A stretch of DNA of 64,000 bases, from NCBI RefSeq assembly GCF_900115695.1, contig NZ_FOXK01000005.1:186001-250000 (forward strand). Reading direction: 5' to 3'. This DNA is from Ectopseudomonas toyotomiensis. Lineage in GTDB: Bacteria > Pseudomonadota > Gammaproteobacteria > Pseudomonadales > Pseudomonadaceae. The notes beneath the pieces are model-generated. The model had not been told where the DNA came from. It did no database searches and saw only the letters and a list, made by a program, of their open reading frames with translations. Each line of letters starts with the position of its first letter. Position 1 is the first letter of the stretch. Below are positions 47,157-58,172 of this stretch, piece after piece. The position numbers were made by a program, and so were the translations under genes.

Positions 47157-48728
47157 ATGCGCCTACCCGACCGACAGACCCTGCTGCCGTTTCTCCGCTG
47201 GTTGCCTGGCACCAGCCGCAAGACCCTCGGCAACGACCTGCTGGTGGGCCTGACCGGCGCCATCCTGGCCCTGCCGCAATCGCTGGCCTACGCGCTGATT
47301 GCCGGCCTGCCCGCCGAATACGGCCTGTACGCCGCCATCGTACCGGTGATCATCGCCTGCCTGTGGGGCTCGTCCTGGCACCTGATCTGCGGGCCGACCG
47401 CCGCGATCTCCATCGTCCTGTTCACCAGCGTCAGCCCCATGGCGCGCATCGACAGCGACGAATTCATTGCCCTGATCCTGCTGCTGACCTTTCTCGCCGG
47501 GCTGTTCCAGTGGCTGCTAGGTATGCTGCGCTTCGGCGCCCTGGTGAACTTCGTCTCGCAGTCGGTGGTGCTCGGCTTCACTCTTGGCGCGGCGCTGGTG
47601 ATCGCCATCGGGCAGATGCCCAATCTGCTCGGCGTGGAGGTCGCCAGCCAACCCACGGCCCTGACCAGCCTGCTGCAGATCGGCCAGCACCTGCCCGAAG
47701 CGCACTGGCCGAGTCTGGCCCTGGCGGCCTTCACCCTGCTGCTCAGCGTGGCCGTGCGCAGGCTCTGGCCAAAGGCACCTGCACTGCTGATCGGCCTGGT
47801 CTGTGGCAGCCTGCTGGCCTGGTTGCTGCCTGCGCGCTTCACCGCTGACATTGCCCTAGTCGCACCATTCGCCGGCGGCCTGCCACCGCTGACTATGCTG
47901 AGCTTCGACCTCGACGACGTGCTGCGCCTGCTGCCGGCAGCGGTGGCCTGCGGCATGCTCGGGCTGGTCACCAGCCTGTCCATCGCCCGTGCGCTGGCGG
48001 TGAAATCGCACCAGTTCCTCGACGCCAACCAGGAGGTACGCGCGCAGGGCCTGTCGAACATGCTCGGGCCTTGGTTCTCCGCCTCGCTGTCGGCCGGTTC
48101 ATTCACCCGCTCGGCGCTGAACCTGCAGGCTGGCGCGCGTACGCCATTGGCCGGGGTGTTCTCGGCGCTGCTGGTGGCGCTGTTCGCGGTGTTCGGCGCA
48201 GCGCTACTGACGCATATCCCGCTGCCGGTGATGGCGGCCGGCATCCTGCTGATCTGCTGGGGCCTGGTGGATCTGCCGGCGATCCGTGCGCTGCGTCGGG
48301 TCAGTCGCTCCGAGTTCATGGTGATGCTGCTGACCTTCGCCGCCACCCTGGTGCTGGAGCTGCAGACGGCGATCTACGCCGGCGTGCTGGCCTCGTTGTT
48401 CTTCTACCTCAAGCGTACCTCGCAGCCGCGCGTGCGCCTGTGGCAGGACGGCGACGACGAGGTGCTGCGCATCGAGGGTTCGATCTTCTTCGGCGCCTGC
48501 CAGTACATCCAGCAGTTGCTGCAACGCAGCCGCGGGCAACGCCTGGTGATCGACGCGCGGCACATCAACTTCATCGACTATGCCGGCGTGGAGATGCTGC
48601 ACCAGGAGGCGCGCCGCCTGCAGGCGCTGAAGCGCAGTCTGGTGCTGCGTCAGGCACGGCCGCCAGTGGTGGAGGAAATCCTCAAGCTCGAAGGCGCCGA
48701 GCGCTGCCCGGTACTGTTCGAAGACTGA
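47157..48728 (+). CDS. SulP-family transporter of the choline-sulfate locus
   Basis: This 523-residue protein has 10-12 membrane segments with the SulP signature (ILALPQSLAYALIAGLPAEYGLYAAIVP) and a C-terminal STAS domain (LVIDARHINFIDYAGVEMLHQEA). Its location behind betC and choX points to transport of choline-O-sulfate in, or of sulfate released by the sulfatase. I recall a SulP permease being implicated in choline-O-sulfate uptake in P. putida, but could not check this. It differs from the SulP paralogue at 38176, which has no such context. Confidence 0.88.
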   Translation: MRLPDRQTLLPFLRWLPGTSRKTLGNDLLVGLTGAILALPQSLAYALIAGLPAEYGLYAAIVPVIIACLWGSSWHLICGPTAAISIVLFTSVSPMARIDSDEFIALILLLTFLAGLFQWLLGMLRFGALVNFVSQSVVLGFTLGAALVIAIGQMPNLLGVEVASQPTALTSLLQIGQHLPEAHWPSLALAAFTLLLSVAVRRLWPKAPALLIGLVCGSLLAWLLPARFTADIALVAPFAGGLPPLTMLSFDLDDVLRLLPAAVACGMLGLVTSLSIARALAVKSHQFLDANQEVRAQGLSNMLGPWFSASLSAGSFTRSALNLQAGARTPLAGVFSALLVALFAVFGAALLTHIPLPVMAAGILLICWGLVDLPAIRALRRVSRSEFMVMLLTFAATLVLELQTAIYAGVLASLFFYLKRTSQPRVRLWQDGDDEVLRIEGSIFFGACQYIQQLLQRSRGQRLVIDARHINFIDYAGVEMLHQEARRLQALKRSLVLRQARPPVVEEILKLEGAERCPVLFED

Positions 48729-48750
48729 GTGAGACCGCTCGTCCTAACCC

Positions 48751-49101
48751 TCATTCGTCTGCGAGCGTGCTCAGATCCAGCGGGCGCACCTGACCGAGCC
48801 ATAGCGGCCAGTCGCGGTGGTCGCGCAGCTCGTTGTCAGTGATCGGGTGCACCAGCACGTTAAGGCCATTGCGATGTTGCATCAGCCAGGGCACCAGCTC
48901 ACCGAACAGCTCAGGACGAAAGGCCAACTGACAGCTCCAATCCGGGTGTGGCCCGACTGGGCGCTCGTGCATCCGTCCCATCTTCAGAGGGAAAAGCCGC
49001 GCGGCTTCTTCGCACAGCGCACGGGCCTGATCGAGGGTGCTGGCGTCAAAGTAAACATGGGCGTGATAGCCCCTGATCCTCGGCAGCGCTTGCTCGTCCA
49101 T
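48751..49101 (-). CDS. DOPA 4,5-dioxygenase family protein
   Basis: This 116-residue protein has the family pattern IRGYHAHVYFD near the N terminus, RPVGPHPDWSCQLAF in the middle and LNVLVHPITDNELRDH towards the end. The histidines at GYHAH, GPHPDW and LVHPITD are the probable metal ligands. Plant and fungal relatives open the DOPA ring; the bacterial substrate is unknown. It lies 6 bp after aroE on the same strand. Confidence 0.88.
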   Translation of the reverse strand: MDEQALPRIRGYHAHVYFDASTLDQARALCEEAARLFPLKMGRMHERPVGPHPDWSCQLAFRPELFGELVPWLMQHRNGLNVLVHPITDNELRDHRDWPLWLGQVRPLDLSTLADE

Positions 49102-49107
49102 GCCCGC

Positions 49108-49929
49108 TCAGCCCGCCAGTTGACGGCGCAGCTCAGCCAGCACCGGCGCCGTATCAGGACGCACGCCACGCCATAGCTCGAACGCCTCGGCCGCCTGCTC
49201 GACCAGCATGCCCAGGCCGTCCAGGCAGCGCGCCGCGCCCTGTTCGGCAGCCCAGCGGTTGAAGGCGGTCGCCTCACGGCCGTACATCATGTCGTAGCAG
49301 ACAGTATGACCAGGCAGGATCAGGCTCGGCGCAATCGGCGGCAGCTCACCACCGAGGCTGGCGGAAGTACCGTTGACGATCAGGTCCACCGGTGCATCGA
49401 TCCAGTCGAAGCCAGCGGCGACCAGCGGGCCGAGGTCGGCAAATTCACGCACCAGTTGTTCGGCCTTGGCCACGGTGCGGTTGGCAATCACCAGCACCGC
49501 CGGCTTCTGCGCCAGGAAGGGTTCGAGCACACCGCGCACGGCACCGCCGGCACCCAGCACGAGGATGCGCTTGCCGGCCAGGCTGAAGCCAGCGTTGTCC
49601 TGCAGATCACGGGTCAGGCCGGCACCGTCAGTGTTGTCGCCAAGCAGGCGGCCGTCGGCCAGCTTCTTCAGGGTATTTACCGCGCCGGCGCGACGGGAGC
49701 GCTCGGTGAGTTCGTCGGCCAGGCGAAAGGCCTCTTCCTTGAACGGCACGGTGACGTTGCCGCCCAGGCCTTCGGCGAAGAAGGCGCGGGCATCGCCAGT
49801 GAAATCGTCCAGCGGTGCCAGGCGCGCATCATAGGTCAGCGCCTGACCGGTCTGCTCGGCGAACAGGCGGTGGATCAGCGGCGATTTGCTGTGGCCGATG
49901 GGGTTGCCGAAGACGCAGTAGCGGTCCAT
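49108..49929 (-). CDS. aroE: Shikimate dehydrogenase (NADP+)
   Basis: This 273-residue protein reduces 3-dehydroshikimate to shikimate, the fourth step of the shikimate pathway. The substrate site [12 protein letters not shown] and catalytic Lys in [13 protein letters not shown] are intact. The NADP-binding [16 protein letters not shown] and [10 protein letters not shown] follow. It starts at the ATG at 49929, with a REP-like hairpin between it and hemF. Confidence 0.96.
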   Translation of the reverse strand: MDRYCVFGNPIGHSKSPLIHRLFAEQTGQALTYDARLAPLDDFTGDARAFFAEGLGGNVTVPFKEEAFRLADELTERSRRAGAVNTLKKLADGRLLGDNTDGAGLTRDLQDNAGFSLAGKRILVLGAGGAVRGVLEPFLAQKPAVLVIANRTVAKAEQLVREFADLGPLVAAGFDWIDAPVDLIVNGTSASLGGELPPIAPSLILPGHTVCYDMMYGREATAFNRWAAEQGAARCLDGLGMLVEQAAEAFELWRGVRPDTAPVLAELRRQLAG

Positions 49930-49971
49930 GGAAAGTCCTGTAACGGTAGAAATCTACGAAACTGACGCCGT

Positions 49972-50064
49972 CCTGTAGGAGCCCCGCCTCGGGGCGAAGC
50001 CTTCGCTTTGCCTCGGTAGCACACGCCGCCGTCATTCGCTGCGGGGCGCAGCTCCTACATAGAG
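49972..50064. repeat. REP-like palindromic element between hemF and aroE
   Basis: TGTAGGAGCCCCGC at the left pairs with GCGGGGCGCAGCTCCTACA at the right, enclosing a second hairpin built on GGGGCGAAGCC. This GTAGGAGC type is a common Pseudomonas intergenic repeat. It lies on the 3' side of hemF, between two genes transcribed the same way. Confidence 0.7.
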
Positions 50065-50074
50065 AGAATGGAAG

Positions 50075-51118
<1,044 letters not shown>

Positions 51119-51136
51119 TCAGACAAGGAATCCGAG

Positions 51137-52114
51137 ATGGCCAAGCGTATCGAGTTCAGCCAGCACGGCGGCAGTGACGTGCTGCAGTACCGTGACTACC
51201 AGCCGGCAGCACCTGGCCCGCGCGAGGTGCGCGTGGCCAACCGGGCCATCGGCCTGAACTTCATCGACACCTACTTCCGCAGCGGCCTGTACCAGCCGCC
51301 CGCGCTGCCTTCGAGCCTGGGCACCGAAGGTGCCGGGGTGGTCGAAGCGATTGGCAGCGAGGTCGAAGGCATCAAAGTCGGTGACCGCGTCGCCTACGCC
51401 ACCGGCCCGCTCGGCGCCTACAGCGAACTGCACGTGCTGCCCGCCGACAAGTTGGTGAAACTGCCGGACAACATCAGCTTCGAGCAGGCCGCTGCGGTAA
51501 TGCTCAAGGGTCTGACTGTGCAGTACCTGTTGCGCCAGACCTATGAACTCAAAGGCGGTGAGACCATCCTGTTCCACGCTGCGGCCGGCGGCGTTGGCTC
51601 CTTCGCCTGCCAGTGGGCCAAGGCGCTGGGCGTGAAGCTGATCGGCACCGTCAGCTCGGCGGAAAAGGCGGCGCGGGCCAAGGAACAGGGTGCCTGGGCG
51701 ACCATCGACTACAGCCATGAAAACGTCGTGCAGCGGGTGCTGGAGCTGACCGACGGCGGCAAGTGCCCGGTGGTCTACGACGGCGTTGGCAAGGACACCT
51801 GGGAAACCTCGCTGGACTGCGTGGCACCGCGCGGCCTGCTGGTCAGCTTCGGCAATGCCTCCGGCGCGGTCACCGGGGTCAACCTGGGCATCCTCGCGCA
51901 GAAGGGCTCGCTGTACGTCACCCGCCCGACCCTGGCCGGTTACGCCACCAGCGCGCAGCGCCTGCAGGCCATGGCAGACGAGCTATTCGGCATGATCGCC
52001 AGCGGCAAGCTGCTGGTGGAAATCAGCAACCGCTATGCGCTGAAGGACGCCGCTGCTGCACAGGATGCGCTGAGCTCACGGCAAACCACCGGTTCGACCA
52101 TCCTGCTGCCGTGA
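51137..52114 (+). CDS. qorA: NADPH:quinone oxidoreductase
   Basis: This 325-residue zeta-crystallin-like reductase starts at the ATG at 51137 with AAGGAA upstream. It shows GLNFIDTYFRSGLY, LGTEGAGVVEAIG, the cofactor motif AAAGGVGSFACQWAK and VYDGVGKDTWETSL. It carries out one-electron quinone reduction with NADPH. No zinc-binding cysteine set is seen, as expected for the Qor group. The frame is open far upstream (50174) only because it reads antisense to hemF. It is divergent from hemF. Confidence 0.94.
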   Translation: MAKRIEFSQHGGSDVLQYRDYQPAAPGPREVRVANRAIGLNFIDTYFRSGLYQPPALPSSLGTEGAGVVEAIGSEVEGIKVGDRVAYATGPLGAYSELHVLPADKLVKLPDNISFEQAAAVMLKGLTVQYLLRQTYELKGGETILFHAAAGGVGSFACQWAKALGVKLIGTVSSAEKAARAKEQGAWATIDYSHENVVQRVLELTDGGKCPVVYDGVGKDTWETSLDCVAPRGLLVSFGNASGAVTGVNLGILAQKGSLYVTRPTLAGYATSAQRLQAMADELFGMIASGKLLVEISNRYALKDAAAAQDALSSRQTTGSTILLP

Positions 52115-52168
52115 GGACTGATAGATATTGATGGTGTCGCGATTCTTTCGGACAGGGTGTGGCGAAAG

Positions 52169-52192
52169 CCGGTGCGCGCGGCGCACCCTACG
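52169..52192. repeat. Variant of the GTGCGC/GTAGGGTGCGCC repeat
   Basis: GGTGCGCGCGGCGCACCCTACG differs from the exact copies at 60043-60102 by a base change within the GTGCGCACGG segment. A partial copy, GGCGCACCCTACGG, lies at about 52284. The stretch 52115-52333 holds these and no gene. Confidence 0.6.
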
Positions 52193-52333
52193 AAAGATGA
52201 ATCACCCCATGCAGCGGCACAAACCCGTAGCCCAGTTGCAATCCGAGCTACGACGCTGCAAGCAGATCTGAGTGACGGTGCATAGCCGAGATGGCGCACC
52301 CTACGGCAATGACTTGCAGCTTGAGCCGCTCTT

Positions 52334-52891
52334 CTAGGACGGCCGAATCACATCGCCCGTGCGCAGATCTCGAATCAGGCTGGGATTCTTGCGCCCGCCC
52401 AGCGCGCCACCAAGGACCTTGTCCAGTTCGCCCGGGAAGTACTGCTCGACGCGCAGGCGCGAACGCGCCGAAGGGCGCCCCGCCGGATTGGCCGAGGTGG
52501 AGATCAGCGGCCCGGTGTAGCGACATAGCGCACGCACCAGCGGATGATCACTGACGCGCAGGGCAACGGTATCGTGCTGGCCTGTGACCCACTCGGGCAG
52601 GCGATTCTGATGCGGCACCAGCCAGGTATTCGGGCCTGGCCAGCTGCCAGCCAGGCGCTCCTGCCAGATCTCTGGCAGATCATCGAGCAGGAAGTCGAAC
52701 TGTTCGATGTCGTCGGCCACCACGATCAGTCCCTTGTGCATCGGCCGCTCCTTGAGCGCCAGCAGGCGATCCACCGCCGCTTCGTTCCAGGGATCACAGC
52801 CCAGGCCCCAGACTGCCTCGGTCGGATAGGCGATCACGCCCCCCTCACGCACCACTCGCGCCGTTTGCTGTATCTGCCAGTTGCTGGCCAT
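52334..52891 (-). CDS. tsaC: Threonylcarbamoyl-AMP synthase (YrdC/Sua5 family)
   Basis: This 185-residue protein makes threonylcarbamoyl-AMP from threonine, bicarbonate and ATP, for t6A in t[31 protein letters not shown] and [15 protein letters not shown] cover the active site with the K-x-R and S-x-N motifs. The length is that of TsaC, without the extra Sua5 domain. It lies 76 bp after dprA on the same strand, as in P. aeruginosa. Confidence 0.95.
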   Translation of the reverse strand: MASNWQIQQTARVVREGGVIAYPTEAVWGLGCDPWNEAAVDRLLALKERPMHKGLIVVADDIEQFDFLLDDLPEIWQERLAGSWPGPNTWLVPHQNRLPEWVTGQHDTVALRVSDHPLVRALCRYTGPLISTSANPAGRPSARSRLRVEQYFPGELDKVLGGALGGRKNPSLIRDLRTGDVIRPS

Positions 52892-52967
52892 CGACTGTCT
52901 CCCGCGGAATCAATGGGCGGCAGTCTATCCAAGCCAATCGTTGCCTGCCACGGGCCTTAACGGACTG

Positions 52968-54083
52968 TTATCGACTGCGCGCCAGCCAACGCCCGGCCTC
53001 GCTACACACCAGGCCATCGAGTTCCAGCTCGGTCAACGCTGCCAATACCTGTGACAACGGCCAGCCGCTAGCCTGCACCAGCGCCTCGGTGCTGTGCGGC
53101 GCGGCATGCAGCAAGGCCAGCAATGGATGCTCGACACTAGCGAGCGGCGCCGATGTGGGCTGGACGGCCGGTGCCTGCCAGCCACGCAGGGCTTCGAGGA
53201 TATGTTCGATGCTTTCCACCAGGGTGGCGCCATCTCGGATCAGTTGATGGCAGCCTCGCGCGCCAGGATGATGGATCGAGCCAGGAATGGCGTAGACCTC
53301 GCGCCCCTGTTCGGCGGCCAGGCGCGCGGTGATCAGCGAGCCGCTGGAAGGGCTGGCCTCGACCACCAGTACACCCAGCGACAACCCGCTGATGATCCTG
53401 TTGCGCCGCGGGAAATTACTCGCCTGCGGCGGACAGTCCAGCGGCAACTCTGACACCAGCGCGCCACCTTGCTCGATGATCTGCGCCGCCAGCCCCACAT
53501 GACGCCGCGGGTACAGGCACTGCAAGCCAGTGCCCAGCACGGCGACCGTTTTGCCGCCGCCGTCCAGCGCCCCCTGATGCGCAGCACCATCGATCCCCAA
53601 CGCCAGACCACTGGTGATGACAAAACCACCGCCCGCCAGGCTGCGGGCAAAGGCTCGTGCGTTATCCAGGCCGGGCCGCGAGGCGCGCCGACTACCGACC
53701 ATGGCCAGTTGCGGCGCCTCCAGCACATCCGGATCGCCCGCCACGAACAACAACGGCGGCGCATCCGTCAGCTCGCCGAGCAGAGCCGGATAGGCTGGAT
53801 CGTCCCACATCAGCACATGCTGACCAGGCTTATCCAGCCAGTGCAGGGCAGCCGCCGCTCGCTCGCGGATCTGCGCACTGCGCCGGGGCTCGGCGCAGGC
53901 AGCCGGCAAGCCCAACGCACGCCAGGCAGTGGCCGGCGCACTGAGCGCAGCCGAGGCGCTATCGAAAGCGCTCAGGAGTTTGCGAAAGCGCCGTGGCCCC
54001 AGCTCCGGCAATAGATGCAGACGCAAGCGGGCTTCGAGCTCGGCAGGAGAAACGGCGGGGGAAAGCGAGGAGGATGCAGGCAT
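52968..54083 (-). CDS. dprA: DNA processing protein DprA (Smf)
   Basis: This 371-residue protein protects incoming single-stranded DNA and loads RecA during transformation. The Rossmann-like core runs GSRRASRPGLDNARAFARSL, ITSGLALGIDGAAHQGAL, LGTGLQCLYPRRHVGLA, EQGREVYAIPGSIHHPGARGCHQLIRDGA. A C-terminal winged-helix domain follows (about 305-371). The ATG at 54083 has GGGAAGA upstream; the first Met of the open frame (54134) lies within the terminator hairpin, so it is unlikely. The gene is complete, so this part of natural competence is likely functional. Confidence 0.94.
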   Translation of the reverse strand: MPASSSLSPAVSPAELEARLRLHLLPELGPRRFRKLLSAFDSASAALSAPATAWRALGLPAACAEPRRSAQIRERAAAALHWLDKPGQHVLMWDDPAYPALLGELTDAPPLLFVAGDPDVLEAPQLAMVGSRRASRPGLDNARAFARSLAGGGFVITSGLALGIDGAAHQGALDGGGKTVAVLGTGLQCLYPRRHVGLAAQIIEQGGALVSELPLDCPPQASNFPRRNRIISGLSLGVLVVEASPSSGSLITARLAAEQGREVYAIPGSIHHPGARGCHQLIRDGATLVESIEHILEALRGWQAPAVQPTSAPLASVEHPLLALLHAAPHSTEALVQASGWPLSQVLAALTELELDGLVCSEAGRWLARSR

Positions 54084-54132
54084 GACGATTCTTCCCTGAG
54101 CAGTTGCACCGCCATCCTGGCGGCCAGAAAGC

Positions 54133-54158
54133 ACGAGCCCCGCTAGTGCGGGGCTCGT
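54133..54158 (-). terminator. GC-rich hairpin between the LysM gene and dprA
   Basis: ACGAGCCCCGC and GCGGGGCTCGT form an 11-bp stem with a TAGT loop. On the minus strand the downstream sequence is GCTTTCTGG, a weak T tract. It probably attenuates or terminates transcripts from the LysM gene ahead of dprA. Confidence 0.65.
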
Positions 54159-54164
54159 CGGGTA

Positions 54165-55202
54165 TTACGGGTTGCGGACCTTGTCCATCACCGCCAGTTG
54201 GCGGCTGGCCTGCAATACCAGGCCGTAGCTGAGCTTGTCATAGGTGCGGAACACCATCAGCAAGCCGGATCGCTCGTCCGGAATTTTCACGTTTTCGCCG
54301 GTAACACGGTCACGTACGGTCTCGCCGGTCTTGAACACCGCCAGCACGTTGCCGATTTCCAGGCCGTCACGCAGCCCCTTGTTCAGGGTGACAACGTCGA
54401 ACTGACCGATCTGGCTGACGCCACGCGGCACGTCGAGGATCAGGCCGTCGATGTCGGTGATCGGCTCGCTGGGCATAAAGGTGGAGTTGATCGCACGCTC
54501 CTCCGTGGGGAACAGACGGTCGCCCAGGCGCACTTCCTGAGTCGAGCGTTTGAGCAGCAGCGTACCGACATCCCCTTCTTCGGCCACGATCTCGCCAGAG
54601 CCGACGTCATCGGCGTTGATACCGAGGAATTCCTGAGTCTCAGGGTCCACGTAGGTCTTGCCCTGACGGAAGATGCCGTAGATCGGATTCTGTTCGTCGA
54701 ACGCACCCCGCGCATAGACACGATCACCAGCACCGCTGACCACGCGCTCGGCGTTGCCGGCAACGATATAAGGCTTGCCGTTGAACTCTTCCGGCGTATC
54801 GACGATGCGGTTGCTCAGCAGGAAGCTGTTGATCGCCTCCAGCGGGATGGTCGGAATCGCCTCGGCCATCGGCGTGCTGCGCACCTGCGGCGACAGTTTG
54901 ATGGTGCCGCGCGACTCGCCGCGGTTGAGCATCAGGCGCGGCTGACCGTCAACGTAGACCAGATTGAGGGTATCACCGGGGTAGATCAGGTGCGGGTTGG
55001 CGACCTGTGGGTTGGCGTGCCAGATCTCCGGCCATTTCCACGGCTGGCGCAGGAACTTGCCGGAAATGTCCCAGAGGGTATCGCCCTTGACCACTGTGTA
55101 GCGGTCCGGGTGACCGTCCTTGAGTTGCACTTCGGCCTGAGCCAAGCTGGTCAGGGCCAGTCCGCCAGCTGCGAAGAGCAGGGCGAGTAGTGATTTCCTC
55201 AT
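54165..55202 (-). CDS. LysM-domain periplasmic protein
   Basis: From the ATG at 55202 (GGGA upstream) the protein has 345 residues. A signal peptide (MRKSLLALLFAAGGLALTSLAQA) is followed by one LysM domain at about 33-85 (YTVVKGDTLWDISGKFL, WPEIWHANPQVANPHLIYPGDTL). The rest is a conserved region of unknown role (PSEPITDIDGLILDVPRGVSQIGQF). LysM binds peptidoglycan. This protein is kept next to def and dprA in Pseudomonas. A frame to 55307 is open but without a signal. Confidence 0.93.
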   Translation of the reverse strand: MRKSLLALLFAAGGLALTSLAQAEVQLKDGHPDRYTVVKGDTLWDISGKFLRQPWKWPEIWHANPQVANPHLIYPGDTLNLVYVDGQPRLMLNRGESRGTIKLSPQVRSTPMAEAIPTIPLEAINSFLLSNRIVDTPEEFNGKPYIVAGNAERVVSGAGDRVYARGAFDEQNPIYGIFRQGKTYVDPETQEFLGINADDVGSGEIVAEEGDVGTLLLKRSTQEVRLGDRLFPTEERAINSTFMPSEPITDIDGLILDVPRGVSQIGQFDVVTLNKGLRDGLEIGNVLAVFKTGETVRDRVTGENVKIPDERSGLLMVFRTYDKLSYGLVLQASRQLAVMDKVRNP

Positions 55203-55355
55203 ACGGTGAATCCCTTTATTATGTGCCTTCACGTGAAGCGCCCTAGCGCCGCGTGCCAAACCCGCTGAATACGCGGCGTGAAGCCGTTTTTCAATGCTGT
55301 TCATCATCTTAGCAGCGGATTTTGACTTTATTCCACAAGTGCATCACAAACGCAT

Positions 55356-55862
55356 ATGGCGATCCTGAATATCCTTGAATTTCCTGATCCACGCCTGCGT
55401 ACCATCGCCAAACCGGTGGACGTTGTGGATGACTCCATCCGTCAGCTGGTCGACGACATGTTCGAGACCATGTATGACGCTCCTGGTATCGGCCTGGCGG
55501 CGACGCAGGTCAACGTGCACAAGCGCGTGGTGGTCATGGACCTGTCCGAGGACAAGTCCGAGCCGCGGGTATTCATCAACCCCGAGTTCGAGCCTTTGAC
55601 CGATGAGATGGACCAGTACCAGGAAGGCTGCCTGTCGGTGCCTGGCTTCTACGAAAACGTCGACCGCCCGCAGAAGGTCAAGATCAAGGCGCTGGATCGC
55701 GATGGCCAGCCCTATGAGCTGATTGCCGAAGGCCTGCTCGCCGTGTGCATCCAGCACGAGTGCGATCACCTCAACGGCAAGCTGTTTGTGGATTACCTGT
55801 CCAACCTCAAGCGCGACCGCATCAAGAAGAAGCTGGAAAAACAGCATCGCCAACGCGCTTGA
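55356..55862 (+). CDS. def: Peptide deformylase
   Basis: This 168-residue metalloenzyme removes the formyl group from nascent proteins. The three motifs are [16 protein letters not shown] (metal Cys) and HECDHLNG (two metal His and catalytic Glu). It heads the def-fmt-rsmB-trkA set and is followed by a perfect palindrome that looks like a terminator. Confidence 0.97.
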   Translation: MAILNILEFPDPRLRTIAKPVDVVDDSIRQLVDDMFETMYDAPGIGLAATQVNVHKRVVVMDLSEDKSEPRVFINPEFEPLTDEMDQYQEGCLSVPGFYENVDRPQKVKIKALDRDGQPYELIAEGLLAVCIQHECDHLNGKLFVDYLSNLKRDRIKKKLEKQHRQRA

Positions 55863-55876
55863 CCTCCGTTTACCCG

Positions 55877-55900
55877 AAAGGCTTGCCATGGCAAGCCTTT
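55877..55900 (+). terminator. Palindromic terminator between def and fmt
   Basis: AAAGGCTTGCC followed by AT and its complement makes a perfect 24-base palindrome, and TTC plus further T bases follow the right arm. It lies 15 bp after def and 18 bp before fmt, so it must be partial (attenuator) if both genes share a transcript. Confidence 0.75.
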
Positions 55901-55918
55901 TTCTTTGGTAACTGCCCT

Positions 55919-56851
55919 ATGCGTATCGTCTTTGCCGGCACCCCGGAATTCGCCGCCGAGCACCTCAAGGCCCTGCTGGCCAGCCCGCACCAGATCATCG
56001 CCGTCTACACCCAGCCGGATCGCCCGGCCGGCCGTGGTCAGAAGCTGATGCCGAGCCCGGTCAAGCAACTCGCCGTCGAACATGGCATCCCGGTCTACCA
56101 ACCGGCCAGCCTGCGCAACGAAGAGGCCCAGGCCGAGCTGGCCGCACTGCAGCCGGACCTGATGGTGGTGGTTGCCTATGGCCTGATCCTGCCGCAGGTG
56201 GTGCTCGACACCCCGCGTCTGGGCTGCATCAACAGCCACGCCTCCTTGCTGCCGCGCTGGCGCGGCGCCGCGCCGATCCAGCGCGCGGTGCAGGCCGGCG
56301 ACGCCGAGAGTGGCGTGACCGTGATGCAGATGGAGGCCGGCCTGGACACCGGGCCGATGCTGCTCAAGGTGAACACCCCGATCAGCGCCACTGACACGGG
56401 CGGCAGCCTGCACGACCACCTTGCCCAGCTCGGCCCACAGGCCGTACTGCAAGCCATCGATGGTCTGGCCGCCGGCACGCTGAAAAGCGAAGTGCAGGAC
56501 GATGCCCTGGCCAACTACGCGCACAAGCTGAACAAGGACGAAGCACTTCTGGACTTCAGCCGCCCGGCCGTCGAGCTGGAGCGCCTGGTACGCGCCTTCC
56601 ATCCCTGGCCGATCTGCCACACCACGCTGAACGGCGATGCATTGAAAGTGCATGCGGCCGAGATCAGTGAGGGCAAGGGCACCCCAGGCACCATCCTCGC
56701 CGCCGACAAGCACGGCCTGACCGTGGCCTGCGGCGAGGGCGCACTGCGCCTGACTCGCCTGCAATTGCCCGGCGGCAAGCCGCTGGCCTTCAGCGATCTG
56801 TACAACAGCCGCCGCGAGCAGTTCGCGCCCGGCCTGGTGCTCGGTCAATGA
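55919..56851 (+). CDS. fmt: Methionyl-tRNA formyltransferase
   Basis: This 310-residue protein formylates initiator Met-tRNA with 10-formyl-tetrahydrofolate. It starts [20 protein letters not shown] and includes the active-site [18 protein letters not shown], followed by [22 protein letters not shown]. The C-terminal tRNA-binding domain is from about residue 205. The ATG at 55919 was chosen from family start. The stop overlaps the rsmB start (ATGA). Confidence 0.97.
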   Translation: MRIVFAGTPEFAAEHLKALLASPHQIIAVYTQPDRPAGRGQKLMPSPVKQLAVEHGIPVYQPASLRNEEAQAELAALQPDLMVVVAYGLILPQVVLDTPRLGCINSHASLLPRWRGAAPIQRAVQAGDAESGVTVMQMEAGLDTGPMLLKVNTPISATDTGGSLHDHLAQLGPQAVLQAIDGLAAGTLKSEVQDDALANYAHKLNKDEALLDFSRPAVELERLVRAFHPWPICHTTLNGDALKVHAAEISEGKGTPGTILAADKHGLTVACGEGALRLTRLQLPGGKPLAFSDLYNSRREQFAPGLVLGQ

Positions 56852-58161
56852 ACCCACGCCTGGCCGCGGCCCGCGCCCTGACCGTAGTGCTGTCCGGCAA
56901 GGCCTCGCTGGGCAGCAGCCTGCCGCCGCAGCTGGACAAGGTCGAACACCACGACCGCGCCCTGGCGCAGGACCTGGCCTTCGGCGCCGCGCGCTGGCAG
57001 CCACGCCTGCAACTGCTGGCCGACAAGCTGCTGGAAAAGCCCTTCAAGACCGCCGACAAGGATGTGGAAGCGCTGCTGCTGATCGGTCTCTATCAGTTGC
57101 TGCACAGTCGCATCCCCGAGCACGCCGCCATCGGCGAGACGGTCGGCTGCGCCGGCGCGCTGAAGAAACCCTGGGCCAAGGGCTTGCTCAATGCCGTGTT
57201 GCGCCGTGCCCAGCGCGAGCACGAGGCGTTGTACGCTGAACTCGATCGCGACCCGGTGCTGCACAGCGCGCACCCACGTTGGCTGCAGAAGGCACTCAAG
57301 GCGCATTGGCCGGAACACTGGCAAGCCATCTGCGCCGCCAACAACGCGCACCCGCCGCTGATCCTGCGGGTCAATCGCCGCCACGGTTCACGCGATGCCT
57401 ATCTCATTGAGCTGCGCAGCGCTGGCATCGAAGCCAAACCCTGCACCTTCAGTCGCGACGGCGTGCGCCTGCTGCAGCCCTGCGATGTGGCCGCACTACC
57501 CGGTTTCAGGGACGGCCGCGTCAGCGTGCAGGACGAAGCCGCGCAACTGGCCGCTGACTTAATGGAGCTGGCACCAGGCCAACGCGTGCTGGATGCCTGC
57601 GCCGCGCCGGGCGGCAAGACCTGTCACCTGCTGGAAGTCGAGCCGGGCCTGGGCGAAGTGGTCGCCGTGGATCTGGAAGCCAAGCGCCTGGCGCGCGTAC
57701 GCGAGAACCTCGAGCGCCTCGGTCTGGAGGCGCGCCTGATCGCTGCCGACGGCCGTGCAACCAAGGTCTGGTGGGATGGCACGCCGTTCCAGCGCATCCT
57801 GCTCGACGCCCCCTGCTCGGCCACCGGGGTGATCCGCCGTCATCCGGATATCAAACTGACGCGCAAACCCGAGGACATTCCCGCCCTGGCGCAGTTGCAG
57901 GGCGAACTGCTCGATGCCCTGTGGCCGACCCTCGCGCCTGGCGGCATCCTGCTCTACGCCACCTGCTCGGTGCTGCCGACGGAAAACAGCGAAACCATCG
58001 CTGCCTTCCTCGCCCGCACCCCCGATGCCCGAGAAATAGCCATCGAGGGCGACTTCGGCCTGCAGCCCGTCCACGGTCGCCAGTTGCTGCCACAGCTGGA
58101 CGGCCACGACGGCTTTTACTATGCCAAGCTGATAAAGACCGCTGTGACCAGCCACAGCTAA
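56848..58161 (+). CDS. rsmB: 16S rRNA (cytosine-967-C5)-methyltransferase RsmB
   Basis: This 437-residue protein has an N-terminal NusB-like RNA-binding domain (1-145) and a C-terminal SAM-dependent methyltransferase. The SAM loop is [10 protein letters not shown]; the catalytic cysteines are in [15 protein letters not shown] and [11 protein letters not shown]. It methylates C967 of 16S rRNA. It overlaps fmt by 4 bp and is followed 11 bp later by trkA. Confidence 0.96.
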   Translation: MNPRLAAARALTVVLSGKASLGSSLPPQLDKVEHHDRALAQDLAFGAARWQPRLQLLADKLLEKPFKTADKDVEALLLIGLYQLLHSRIPEHAAIGETVGCAGALKKPWAKGLLNAVLRRAQREHEALYAELDRDPVLHSAHPRWLQKALKAHWPEHWQAICAANNAHPPLILRVNRRHGSRDAYLIELRSAGIEAKPCTFSRDGVRLLQPCDVAALPGFRDGRVSVQDEAAQLAADLMELAPGQRVLDACAAPGGKTCHLLEVEPGLGEVVAVDLEAKRLARVRENLERLGLEARLIAADGRATKVWWDGTPFQRILLDAPCSATGVIRRHPDIKLTRKPEDIPALAQLQGELLDALWPTLAPGGILLYATCSVLPTENSETIAAFLARTPDAREIAIEGDFGLQPVHGRQLLPQLDGHDGFYYAKLIKTAVTSHS

Positions 58162-58172
58162 CGGAGCGATCA

